The notes beneath the pieces are model-generated. The model was not told the origin of the DNA, ran no database searches, and was given only the letters and a program-made list of their open reading frames with translations. The translations under genes were made by a program, and so were the position numbers. Of a stretch of 64,000 bases of DNA, positions 17,402 through 25,189 are shown in pieces (position 1 is the stretch's first letter; each line of letters begins with the position of its first letter). Location: assembly GCF_000312425.1 (NCBI RefSeq), contig NZ_HE997181.1:840002-904001 (forward strand), in the 5' to 3' direction. This DNA is from Reyranella massiliensis 521. GTDB taxonomy: Bacteria; Pseudomonadota; Alphaproteobacteria; Reyranellales; Reyranellaceae.

Positions 17402-18466
17402 TTACGCGAATGCCGGCATGACCTGCTCGCCGAAGCGCCGCATCGATGCGAGGTTCTGCGCATGGTTCATGGCGCCGAAGCCGGTCTGGCAAAGCAGGTG
17501 CCGCACGCCGACATCGCGCAGTTCGGCCACCTGTTCGCGCACGCGCTTGGGGGAGCCATAGAGCGAGCCGGTGCGCAGCACGAAGGGGATCGCCTCGGAG
17601 TCCGGCACCTTGGGGTCGGTCCAGGCATTGAGGGCCGCCGGATCGGGCTCGAAATCGGCCGGATTGTGCGCTTCACGCACATGCATCATGTGCGCGCGTG
17701 TCTCGACCAGCAGGCCGGCCAGCGCATCCTCGGCTTCGGCGTCGGATTCCGCGACATAGACGTTGCGCCACAGTGCGCTCTTGGCGAGCAGCGTCGCGCG
17801 CGTCTGTTCGTCGTGACCGCCTTCGTCGATGCCGGCCGCATAAGTCGCCCAGCGCTCCTTGATGCGCTCCACCGGCAGGCGTGCCGTCAGGATCGGTACG
17901 CCGAGCTTGCCGCATTCCTTGAAAGAGCCCGGCGAGATCACGCTGCGCCACAGGGGCGGGCCGGGGAGCTGGACGGGCTTGGGCCGGATCGCCGGAACAT
18001 GCAGCTTGTGGAAGCGGCCATCGTAGTCGAGCGGCGCTTCCCGCCAGGCGCGCTGCAGGATGTCGACAGCTTCCTCCATGCGCTCGCGGCTGTCGTTGCT
18101 GCGCAGGCCGTGACCGACGAACTCGTATTCGTTGTAGGCTGTCCCCTTGCCGATTCCGACGTCGATGCGGCCTTTGCTGAGATTGTCGAGCAGGGCGAGT
18201 TGTACGGCCAGCCGCACCGGATGATGGAAGGGCGTCTGCACCACGGCGAAGCCAAGCCGGACTTTCTCTGTTTTCATCGCCAGTGCGGCGGCGAACATGA
18301 GCGAGTCGCAGTAGACGCTTTCGCCGGTGAAGTAGTGCTCGGTCAGCCAGACGTCGGAGAATCCCAGGCGTTCGGCTTCGCAGGCCTGGGCAACGATCTG
18401 ATCTATGCGGGCCCCGTCTTCGTCGGGAGAAGGGGACATGGCAAGCGTCAACCAACCAAACTGCAT
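17402..18466 (-). CDS. LLM-class flavin-dependent oxidoreductase
   Basis: A 354-residue bacterial-luciferase-like monooxygenase. Typical features are FSDVWLTEHYF near the N-terminus, VRLGFAVVQTPFHHPVRLA, and IDVGIGKGTAYNEYEF. These enzymes use reduced FMN or F420; alphaproteobacteria normally use FMN. An in-frame ATG four codons upstream (18478) exists, but GGAG six bases before the ATG at 18466 fits better. It is the first gene of a pair with the NodB/PuuE-like protein, which suggests breakdown of an organic nitrogen compound; the substrate is not known. Confidence 0.86.
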   Translation of the reverse strand: MQFGWLTLAMSPSPDEDGARIDQIVAQACEAERLGFSDVWLTEHYFTGESVYCDSLMFAAALAMKTEKVRLGFAVVQTPFHHPVRLAVQLALLDNLSKGRIDVGIGKGTAYNEYEFVGHGLRSNDSRERMEEAVDILQRAWREAPLDYDGRFHKLHVPAIRPKPVQLPGPPLWRSVISPGSFKECGKLGVPILTARLPVERIKERWATYAAGIDEGGHDEQTRATLLAKSALWRNVYVAESDAEAEDALAGLLVETRAHMMHVREAHNPADFEPDPAALNAWTDPKVPDSEAIPFVLRTGSLYGSPKRVREQVAELRDVGVRHLLCQTGFGAMNHAQNLASMRRFGEQVMPAFA

Positions 18467-18553
18467 CGAATTCTCCATGAACTCTCGGCATGGTCCGTGT
18501 TTCTATAGCATGCGGTCTGGCATCGTGAGGTAGGACGGACTAACTAGGCAGAC

Positions 18554-20038
18554 GTGCGTAACGTGCTGAAGAACTCTCTGCTGGTTATCGTCACCGTCGT
18601 GCTGTGCACGGCGGCGGCCGAGGCCATGGTGCGATGGCTGGAAGCGGGCGACGATCAGTCGGCGCGGCAGTATCTCGACAGGATTCCGTTGGCACCGGGC
18701 GTCGAGCGCGCGTGGTTCACCCAGGACCCGCCGCCGCTGCCAAACCGCCATGCCGTCCCGGCGGAGTGGCGCGCTCTCGACCGCGAGATCGACCTGAGCG
18801 GCGTTAGCGGCGCGACCCGCCGTGCCGATGCCTTCAAGGCCTGGAACAGCGTTTTCGTGGGCGATCCCTGCCAGCATCCTTATCTGAAGGAGGCTCCGGG
18901 GCGTCTCTTTGTTTACGACCCGCCGGATGGTTCGCCGCGGCCGCCTTACCGCTTCCTGCCCGACGCGACGACGCCGAATGGCCTGGTGACCAATGCCTAC
19001 GGTTTCCGCGGTCCACCTGTGCCGGTCGCGCGTCAGCCCAAGACCATTCGCATTGCTTTCGTCGGTGCCTCGACGACGGTGGCGTCGCACAATTTTCCGT
19101 ATTCCTATCCGGAGTATGTCTGGCACTGGTTGAATCAGTGGGCGGCGGCCAAGAAATTCGACGTGCGTTTCGAGGTGTTGAACGCCGGCCGCGAGAGCAT
19201 CAACTCGACCGATATTGCCGCCATCATGCGCGGCGAAGTGGCACCGCTCGCGCCCGATCTGGTCGTCTATTACGAAGGCGCCAACCAGTTCAATCTGCGC
19301 TCGCTCGTGCCGAACCTGCCGCCGCAGCCGTCCTATGCGGAGCTGATGGAAAAGAAGCAGCCGACTGCCTTCGAGCGCGCCCTGACCGACCTCGCCTACA
19401 GCTCTGCATTGGCGCGGCGGCTGCAGGCCTTGCTGGCCTCGCGCGAGGCCAAGAAGGACGGCGGCGAATGGGCCAAGCCCGAATACAAGCTCGTCTGGCC
19501 CAGCGGGCTCGACGAACGTGATCCAGACCTGTCCCGCACCGACCTGCCCGTAAACCTGCCCACCATTCTGCATGATCTCGACATCGTTCGCGGAGTGACC
19601 GCAGGACTGGGCGGCGAGCTCGCGCTCTCGTCATTCGTGTGGCTTGTGTCGGACGGCATGGTGCTCGATCCGGAGCGCCACCGGGGCATTCTCGAGTATC
19701 TGAATGTCGGATACTCGCCGTACCGTTATCGCGACTTGGAGCGGCTCGCCACTTTCCAGAATCGCGTGTTCGCCAAGTATGCCGCCGAGCACAGGCTCGC
19801 CTTTCTCGATGTCTCGAAATGGATGCCGCGGGACCCTAACCTGTTCATCGACGCGATCCACGGCACGCCTGAAGGGGTGCGCCTGCGCGGCTGGGTCATG
19901 TTCCAGCTTCTGGTCCCGCTGATCGAGCACCACCTTGCGGATGGCGCGTGGCCCAAAAAGGACTTTCCACCAGCGCCCGCGGTTCAGCCTTTCAAGCCAC
20001 GCCAGATTACATTTGACTGCAAGAAGAAGGCGGGTTGA
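18554..20038 (+). CDS. Membrane-anchored SGNH hydrolase-like protein
   Basis: A 494-residue protein starting at GTG, with an N-terminal membrane anchor (about residues 7-26) and an extracytoplasmic domain. SGNH blocks are visible: FVGASTTVASHN (block I with GAS), VYYEGANQFN (block III Gly-x-Asn) and DAIHGTPEGVRLRG (block V Asp-x-x-His). The architecture matches the protein at 12745 although overall similarity is low. No ribosome site is strong; a second GTG lies three codons on. It begins 87 bases from the divergent LLM gene and is followed directly by a strong hairpin. Confidence 0.7.
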   Translation: MRNVLKNSLLVIVTVVLCTAAAEAMVRWLEAGDDQSARQYLDRIPLAPGVERAWFTQDPPPLPNRHAVPAEWRALDREIDLSGVSGATRRADAFKAWNSVFVGDPCQHPYLKEAPGRLFVYDPPDGSPRPPYRFLPDATTPNGLVTNAYGFRGPPVPVARQPKTIRIAFVGASTTVASHNFPYSYPEYVWHWLNQWAAAKKFDVRFEVLNAGRESINSTDIAAIMRGEVAPLAPDLVVYYEGANQFNLRSLVPNLPPQPSYAELMEKKQPTAFERALTDLAYSSALARRLQALLASREAKKDGGEWAKPEYKLVWPSGLDERDPDLSRTDLPVNLPTILHDLDIVRGVTAGLGGELALSSFVWLVSDGMVLDPERHRGILEYLNVGYSPYRYRDLERLATFQNRVFAKYAAEHRLAFLDVSKWMPRDPNLFIDAIHGTPEGVRLRGWVMFQLLVPLIEHHLADGAWPKKDFPPAPAVQPFKPRQITFDCKKKAG

Positions 20039-20065
20039 GTGCCGGCGGCGAGAAGCCGCCGGCAC
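20039..20065 (+). terminator. Perfect 11-bp GC hairpin after the SGNH gene
   Basis: GTGCCGGCGGC at 20039-20049 pairs perfectly with GCCGCCGGCAC at 20055-20065 around GAGAA. It begins at the base after the TGA stop. No T run follows. Confidence 0.65.
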
Positions 20066-20311
20066 TCCACACACCCACCACAAGCCAGCGGTCGCAGTCC
20101 GAGAACTCTCCCCCGAGGTTCTGCCCAGCGCCACAACTGACGCTTGCGTCATAGTCAAGTTGCAGCATAAGCGCAAGCACTAGAGCTGCGGTCCTGTGAA
20201 CAGAAGCCAGCCAGCAGTCGTGGTTTTGCGACGCGGTGGCGTCGGCGTTGACAGGTTTTCGTGCGCCGCCCACGCTTTTTGCAACAGAAGCAAAAGCGTA
20301 GTGGAGGAAGC
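20066..20311. other. Intergenic region before the amidohydrolase
   Basis: About 245 bases without a credible gene between the hairpin and the amidohydrolase ribosome site (GGAGGAAG at about 20303-20310). It probably holds the promoter of the amidohydrolase gene. I see no convincing operator or riboswitch. Confidence 0.5.
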
Positions 20312-22009
20312 ATGGCGCGTTTCGATCGCGTAATCCGGGGAGGCATGGTCGTTGATGGCAGCCGACTGCCACGTTTCCGCGGCGACATCGGCATCAAGGA
20401 CGGCGTGATCGCCGAGATCGGCCAGATCGGCGCCGGTGAGGCCGACGAAGTGATCGACGCGGGCGGCCTGATCGTGGCGCCGGGATTCGTCGATCTGCAC
20501 ACCCACTACGACGCGCAGCTCTTCTGGGATCCCTACTGCACGCTTTCGTCGTGGCACGGCATCACCTCGGTGGTCATTGGAAACTGCGGCTTCGGCTTCG
20601 CGCCGGTGCGTCCGGCAGAGCGCGAGCGCGCCATGATGTCGATGACCCGGGTCGAGGCGATCCCGATGGCCTCAATGAAGGAAGGCATGCCGTGGAACTG
20701 GGTGACCTTCCCGGAATTCCTCGACAGCGTCGACGCCACGCCCAAGGCCGTGAACATCCTGCCCTACGTGCCGGTCTCGCCCTTGCTGATCTGGGTAATG
20801 GGCTTCGAAGCCGCCAAGGCCGGCGAGTTGCCGACGCCCGAGCAGCACGCGGAGCTGAAGCGCCTGCTGCACGAGGCCATGGATGCCGGCGCCTGCGGCT
20901 GGTCGGCCCAGCGGATGCTGCCGACCGGCCCCTCCGCGGTGCAACGCGACTATGACGGCACGCCGATGCCGACGGACGTCATGCACGACGAAACCTGCCG
21001 CGAATTCGCCCGCGTACTTGCCCAGCGCAACGAGGGCTTCATGCAGATGCTGCTGATCTCGGGCGACAACGCCCGCGATCGCACCTTCTACGAGGAACTG
21101 TCCAGCATCAGTGGGCGGCCGATGATCATGAACGTGATCCAGGCCTTCGATCACCGGCCGGAGATTCATCGCCGTCAACTGGCGTGGCTGAAGAGCTGTC
21201 GTGAGCGCGGTATCCGTGTCGTGGGGCAGGGGCTCACCACCGATGCCGGCTTCACCTTCACCTTCGAAGACTGGAACCTGTTCGACGATTCGCAGGCCTG
21301 GTGCGATGCCACGACCGGCACGCGCGCGGAGCGCCTGGCCAAGCTGGCTGATCCGGCACGCCGCCAGGCCTTGCGCGACAACCTGCCGATCACAGCGACG
21401 GGTCCGTTGCCGCAGATCGCGATCGTTGGGCCCAAGCTCGAGAAGAACAAGAAGTGGCTCGACTACACGCTGGCCCATGCCGGCGAGAGGATGGGCAAGC
21501 ATCCGGTCGACGTGATGCTCGACATGGCCGTGGAGGAGAATCTCGAAACGGAGTTCTTCGCCGCGCCGCCCAACGGCAGCATCGAGTATCTGAAGGAACT
21601 AGTCGACGACCCCTACATCCTGTTCGGCGTTTCCGACGGTGGCGCGCACACGAAGTTCCTGACGGCTGGTCGCTATCCCACGGAAACGATCTGCAAGGTC
21701 GTGCGTCAGCACGGGATGTTGAGCCTGGAGGACGTGCATTGGCGCTTGTCGGCATTGCCGGCGGAAGTGGCGGGTTTCCGCGGCCGCGGCGTTCTGAAGA
21801 AGGGCGCACCGGCCGATATCGTGATCTACGATTATGACGGGTTGAAAGTGCTGCCCGACGAGATCGCGCATGACCTGCCGGGCGGCGAATGGCGTCGCGT
21901 GCAGCGCGCCTCAGGCTACAAGTACATCCTGGTCAACGGCCAGGTGACGATGCGCGACGACAAGCCGACCAATACGCATTCGGGCCGGCTGTTGCGGCAC
22001 GGCGCCTAG
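20312..22009 (+). CDS. N-acyl-D-amino-acid deacylase/D-aminoacylase-type amidohydrolase
   Basis: A 565-residue metal-dependent amidohydrolase. It has GFVDLHTHYDAQ (metal pair H63, H65), a conserved WHGITSVVIGNCGFG, and FGVSDGGAHTKF near the C-terminus carrying the catalytic Asp, all typical of the D-aminoacylase branch. These enzymes hydrolyse N-acyl-D-amino acids or related amides in the cytoplasm. ATG 20312 is chosen because GGAGGAAG lies just before it, although the frame is open further upstream. The gene ends 3 bases from the convergent small secreted-protein gene. Confidence 0.88.
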   Translation: MARFDRVIRGGMVVDGSRLPRFRGDIGIKDGVIAEIGQIGAGEADEVIDAGGLIVAPGFVDLHTHYDAQLFWDPYCTLSSWHGITSVVIGNCGFGFAPVRPAERERAMMSMTRVEAIPMASMKEGMPWNWVTFPEFLDSVDATPKAVNILPYVPVSPLLIWVMGFEAAKAGELPTPEQHAELKRLLHEAMDAGACGWSAQRMLPTGPSAVQRDYDGTPMPTDVMHDETCREFARVLAQRNEGFMQMLLISGDNARDRTFYEELSSISGRPMIMNVIQAFDHRPEIHRRQLAWLKSCRERGIRVVGQGLTTDAGFTFTFEDWNLFDDSQAWCDATTGTRAERLAKLADPARRQALRDNLPITATGPLPQIAIVGPKLEKNKKWLDYTLAHAGERMGKHPVDVMLDMAVEENLETEFFAAPPNGSIEYLKELVDDPYILFGVSDGGAHTKFLTAGRYPTETICKVVRQHGMLSLEDVHWRLSALPAEVAGFRGRGVLKKGAPADIVIYDYDGLKVLPDEIAHDLPGGEWRRVQRASGYKYILVNGQVTMRDDKPTNTHSGRLLRHGA

Positions 22010-22012
22010 AGG

Positions 22013-22318
22013 TTACTGGCAGGGCTGGCCCTTCACCGGCACGCGCAGTTTCCAGCACAATATCTCGCCGTCGGCAGCGCGGCCGGAGTTGCAGAAGTAA
22101 ACATCCTTCTGCTTTTGCAGCCACAGGCCACCGGGAACTGCGGCCTTGATCTCGAAGCCGGTGCTGAGGAGCAGAGCCGACGAATAGGCAGGGGCTTCAG
22201 CATACTGCGACTGGCAGGAGGCGGGCTTGGATCCGGTAGACGGAGGACCACCGGGCTGCTGCGCGAAAGCAACCCCTGACGCCAGGCAGGCCAGGCCGAG
22301 AGTGCCTAGCAATTTCAT
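22013..22318 (-). CDS. Small secreted four-cysteine protein, paralogue A
   Basis: A 101-residue protein with a signal peptide cleaved after about GVAFA. The mature part has a Pro/Ser-rich start and a conserved core: a Cys before QY, IKAAVPGGLWLQK, VYFCNSGR, LCWKLR and a terminal Cys. A paralogue (22896-23204) shares the core and all four Cys positions, suggesting two disulfides in the periplasm. I do not recognise a named family. The core is one short domain, and no enzyme motif is visible. It is downstream of a cupin gene on the same strand. Confidence 0.72.
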   Translation of the reverse strand: MKLLGTLGLACLASGVAFAQQPGGPPSTGSKPASCQSQYAEAPAYSSALLLSTGFEIKAAVPGGLWLQKQKDVYFCNSGRAADGEILCWKLRVPVKGQPCQ

Positions 22319-22390
22319 GAGTTTCCCCCAAAAAAGCGCAGGGAAACTTAGGGGAATGGCGATTCCGGTGCAACGACTCCGGGGTGGTCT

Positions 22391-22843
22391 TCAGGAAGAA
22401 GCCTCGTCTTCGATCGACGTCTCGAAGTCTGCAGGCATTGTGATTTCAATCAGTTCGAGATCGTCCGAATGGTCGATCTCCTTATGCTTCACGCCCGCCG
22501 GCTGATAGACGGTCGAACCCGCAACCAGCTTATGCTGGCCGTACCCTTCGTACTCGAATATTGCCCAACCTTTCAGCACATAGACGAACTGAAATTCGAG
22601 CGCGTGGCTGTGACGGGGGGCGTCGGGGTGCTGGCCGGGAACCGCACGGATCACGTGTGCGCCGACTTTACCGCCGGTCAGTTCTTTGAGGCCGAGCGGA
22701 CGGTACTCGAAGAACGGTCGCAGTCCGTCCTTCTTGAACGAGTCCGGTCCGACGTGATTGACGATGCTCGGCCCACCCGTGGCGGCATCGTCTTTCAGTT
22801 TCTCCTGCGTGACCTCTTCGGTCGTGGGGAACAGGTCAGGCAT
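22391..22843 (-). CDS. Cupin-domain protein
   Basis: A 150-residue single-domain cupin. The first motif includes RHSHALEFQFVYVLKGWA (metal His pair and Glu) and the second is YQPAGVKHKEI. No signal peptide is seen, so it is cytoplasmic, unlike the secreted proteins on either side. Small cupins may bind metals, isomerise or oxidise small molecules, or sense ligands; nothing here decides which. Gaps of 52 bases upstream and 72 downstream allow co-transcription with both four-cysteine genes. Confidence 0.82.
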   Translation of the reverse strand: MPDLFPTTEEVTQEKLKDDAATGGPSIVNHVGPDSFKKDGLRPFFEYRPLGLKELTGGKVGAHVIRAVPGQHPDAPRHSHALEFQFVYVLKGWAIFEYEGYGQHKLVAGSTVYQPAGVKHKEIDHSDDLELIEITMPADFETSIEDEASS

Positions 22844-22895
22844 GCCATCCTCCGTCTGACGTTGGACGCGAGCATGCCCTTATTAAGTCCCCCGG

Positions 22896-23204
22896 TCAGC
22901 AGAAGTTGCCGGCGCTCGGCTCGCGCAGACGCCAGCATAGCGGTTCGGTCTCAAGCGGTCGTCCGGAGTTGCAGTAGTAGACCTCGCGATCCTTCTGCAC
23001 CCATAGACCGCCCGGCACGGCCGCCTTGATGTCATAGCCTGCTGTGATCAGCCCCGCGGCCGACTGGCCAGGCATCGGCGTGTACTGCGAGAGACAAATC
23101 TTCGAAGGCAGCTGTTGAGCAGGCGGCGGTGCCGCCGCCTGCTGGGCCCAGGCCAGTCCCGCGGCCATCGCAACCAGTAGAAGACCCACACCCAACGACT
23201 TCAT
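22896..23204 (-). CDS. Small secreted four-cysteine protein, paralogue B
   Basis: A 102-residue secreted protein, signal peptide ending near GLAWAQ. The mature protein repeats the core of paralogue A: CLSQY, IKAAVPGGLWVQK, VYYCNSGR, LCWRLR and a Cys as last residue. The frame is open upstream, but the ATG at 23204 begins the signal peptide and is chosen. Upstream (23205-23459) is a 255-base intergenic stretch with AT-rich patches that may hold divergent promoters for this group and for the sulfite dehydrogenase genes. Confidence 0.72.
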   Translation of the reverse strand: MKSLGVGLLLVAMAAGLAWAQQAAAPPPAQQLPSKICLSQYTPMPGQSAAGLITAGYDIKAAVPGGLWVQKDREVYYCNSGRPLETEPLCWRLREPSAGNFC

Positions 23205-23459
23205 CTTAGAACCCCATCGAAGCGTCCATCGGACAACAGCAACGGAGATCTCCCGCCTGACAGATGCTCCCCAAAAGCAGTCCGCCAGCAGGAGCTCCTT
23301 CCCACACACGTCATGATATATACACATTACTGCAGTGGAAACGCGAACACGATTTCGGGAGTGCAGCCGAGGCGAAACAGCGCAACTAAAAAGGTGCAGT
23401 TATATTGCGATATATCCAATTAGCTTTCGGATTGACTCCCAATCGTCCAAAAGGGCGCC
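23205..23459. promoter_or_regulatory. Divergent intergenic region, AT-rich patches
   Basis: No gene is visible. Two AT-rich patches, near 23311-23330 (ATGATATATACACATTAC) and 23398-23422 (TTATATTGCGATATATCC), stand out from the GC-rich background and are likely promoter or regulator-binding DNA for the genes on each side. Confidence 0.45.
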
Positions 23460-24695
23460 GTGAATAGCAAAACATCATCGAGACGGGCCTTTCTGGCGCA
23501 AGCCGGAACGGGCGGCCTCATGCTCGTGTCGGGCGCCACCTGGGCGCAAAGTCCGGCGACTCCGACCACGATTGCACTGCCTTTGCCGGGCGGTCCTGAC
23601 AAGCGGGTTGTCACCAAGGCCTTTCCCCAGAAGGGACCGATGATCCTGCAGCGGACCCGCCCGCCGCTGCTCGAAACACCGTTCGAAGTCTTCGACCGCG
23701 GCGTCTTTACGCCCAACGATGCCTTCTACGTGCGTTGGCACTGGGCGGTCATTCCGACCGAGATCGGCGTCGACACCTTCCGGCTCTCCGTGCAGGGCCA
23801 TGTCGACAAAGAACTGTCGCTGTCGTTGAAGGAGATCGTCGACGGCCTGCCACGCGTGGAATTGGCGGCGGTCAACCAATGCTCGGGCAATTCGCGCGGC
23901 TTTACAGAGCCGCGTGTTGCCGGCGCGCAGTGGGCCAACGGCGCCATGGGCAACGCCAAGTGGATGGGCGTGAAGCTTCGCGACGTGCTGGATCGTGCCG
24001 GCATCAAGCCCGGCGCCGTCGCCGTGCGCTTCGCTGGGCTCGACGAGCCCGTGGTGGGTGACGCGCCGAAGTTCATGAAGTCGCTCTCGCTGGATCATGC
24101 GCGCGACGGCGAAGTGATGATCGCCTACGCCATGAACGGCGAACAGCTTCCGCTGTTGAATGGCTTTCCCCTGCGCCTCGTGGTGCCGGGCTGGTACTCG
24201 ACCTATTGGGTGAAGATGCTCGACCGCATCGAAGTGCTGTCGACACCTGATGAGAACTTCTGGACCAAGAGCGCGTACCTGATCCCCGATACGCCAGCTG
24301 CGGACATGAAGCCGGGCCAGACTGGCGTTGCGATGGTGCCAATCACGAAAATGGTGCCGCGCTCCTTCATTACCAACATCAGGGCTGGCGAGCCTTTGAA
24401 GGCCGGCCTGAAGAACCTAGTGCGTGGCATCGCCTTCGGCGGTGCGACCGGGGTCAGGTCGGTCGATCTTTCGATGGATGGCGGCACCACCTGGTTGCCG
24501 ACGGTTCTCGGCCGCGACGAAGGCAAGTACAGCTTCCGGCAATGGCAGGCCGAGGTGACGCCGGCCGCCGGCGATCTCGCACTGATGGTCCGCTGCACCA
24601 ACGACGACGGGCTCGCTCAACCGCGGGCGAACAACTGGAATCCCAGCGGGTTCATGCACAATGGCATCGAGACGGTGCGCGCGAAGGTGGCCTGA
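23460..24695 (+). CDS. Sulfite dehydrogenase molybdenum subunit (SorA-like)
   Basis: A 411-residue periplasmic sulfite oxidase family protein starting at GTG. A twin-arginine signal (SSRRAFLAQAG) ends near TWAQ. The molybdenum-ligand cysteine is C141 in VNQCSGNSRG, the family signature; the dimerisation domain follows in the C-terminal third (VDLSMDGGTTW). The enzyme oxidises sulfite to sulfate and passes electrons to cytochrome c. The next gene, 3 bases on, encodes a small c-type cytochrome, matching the SorA-SorB arrangement known from Starkeya novella. Other Mo-enzymes of the fold (for example YedY-like) lack such a cytochrome partner. Confidence 0.88.
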   Translation: MNSKTSSRRAFLAQAGTGGLMLVSGATWAQSPATPTTIALPLPGGPDKRVVTKAFPQKGPMILQRTRPPLLETPFEVFDRGVFTPNDAFYVRWHWAVIPTEIGVDTFRLSVQGHVDKELSLSLKEIVDGLPRVELAAVNQCSGNSRGFTEPRVAGAQWANGAMGNAKWMGVKLRDVLDRAGIKPGAVAVRFAGLDEPVVGDAPKFMKSLSLDHARDGEVMIAYAMNGEQLPLLNGFPLRLVVPGWYSTYWVKMLDRIEVLSTPDENFWTKSAYLIPDTPAADMKPGQTGVAMVPITKMVPRSFITNIRAGEPLKAGLKNLVRGIAFGGATGVRSVDLSMDGGTTWLPTVLGRDEGKYSFRQWQAEVTPAAGDLALMVRCTNDDGLAQPRANNWNPSGFMHNGIETVRAKVA

Positions 24696-24698
24696 CCG

Positions 24699-25088
24699 AT
24701 GAAAATCTCCATGGGCGTGGTTGGCTTTGCCGTTCCGATCCTGGCGGGTCTGGTGCTTGCCTTGATCGGCCATCCCGCAGTCCAGCTTCCGCCGCCGCCT
24801 GTGGTCGCCGCCTCTACGTCGCCGGCCGCGGGCTTTGTTTTGAAGTCGGTGTCCGTAGAGCTGCCGGTCAGCGACGTGGCCTTCCCCGGCGGCGCGAAGG
24901 CGGATGCGGTTGCCGCCAACTGCCTGTCCTGCCACTCCGCCGGCATGGTGCTGACCCAGCCCGACCTCACCCGGGCCGTGTGGACGGACATCGTCGAGAA
25001 GATGATCCATGCCTACAAGGCGCCGGTAGCAGAGGCCGATGTCGCGGCCATCGTCGACTATCTGCAGGCGACCAGGGGCGCCAAGTAG
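24699..25088 (+). CDS. c-type cytochrome subunit (SorB-like) of sulfite dehydrogenase
   Basis: A 129-residue exported monohaem cytochrome. A hydrophobic N-terminus (residues about 5-25) acts as signal or anchor; the haem site is C75-L-S-C78-H79, and a Met in EKMIHAYKAP is a candidate distal ligand. It starts 3 bases after the SorA-like gene, so the pair is translationally linked and very likely forms the heterodimer in the periplasm, with electrons passed to a soluble cytochrome or oxidase. Confidence 0.86.
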   Translation: MKISMGVVGFAVPILAGLVLALIGHPAVQLPPPPVVAASTSPAAGFVLKSVSVELPVSDVAFPGGAKADAVAANCLSCHSAGMVLTQPDLTRAVWTDIVEKMIHAYKAPVAEADVAAIVDYLQATRGAK

Positions 25089-25189
25089 TTGGATTTCCCC
25101 GACTTTCCGCCCTTCCTGAGATTCTTTCCTTCGTAATCCACAGGGACTACACTGCCTCGCTTTCCCGCTCCGAGGGATCTGGAAGGCAC

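Noticed and set aside
24542-25189. An N-terminal extension of the URC1-like protein
   Set aside because: It reads through the sulfite dehydrogenase genes out of frame; a ribosome site and the conserved start lie at 25190.
25089-25189. An FMN riboswitch before the cyclohydrolase II-like gene
   Set aside because: The 100-base leader has no RFN elements, and the gene context is uracil, not riboflavin.
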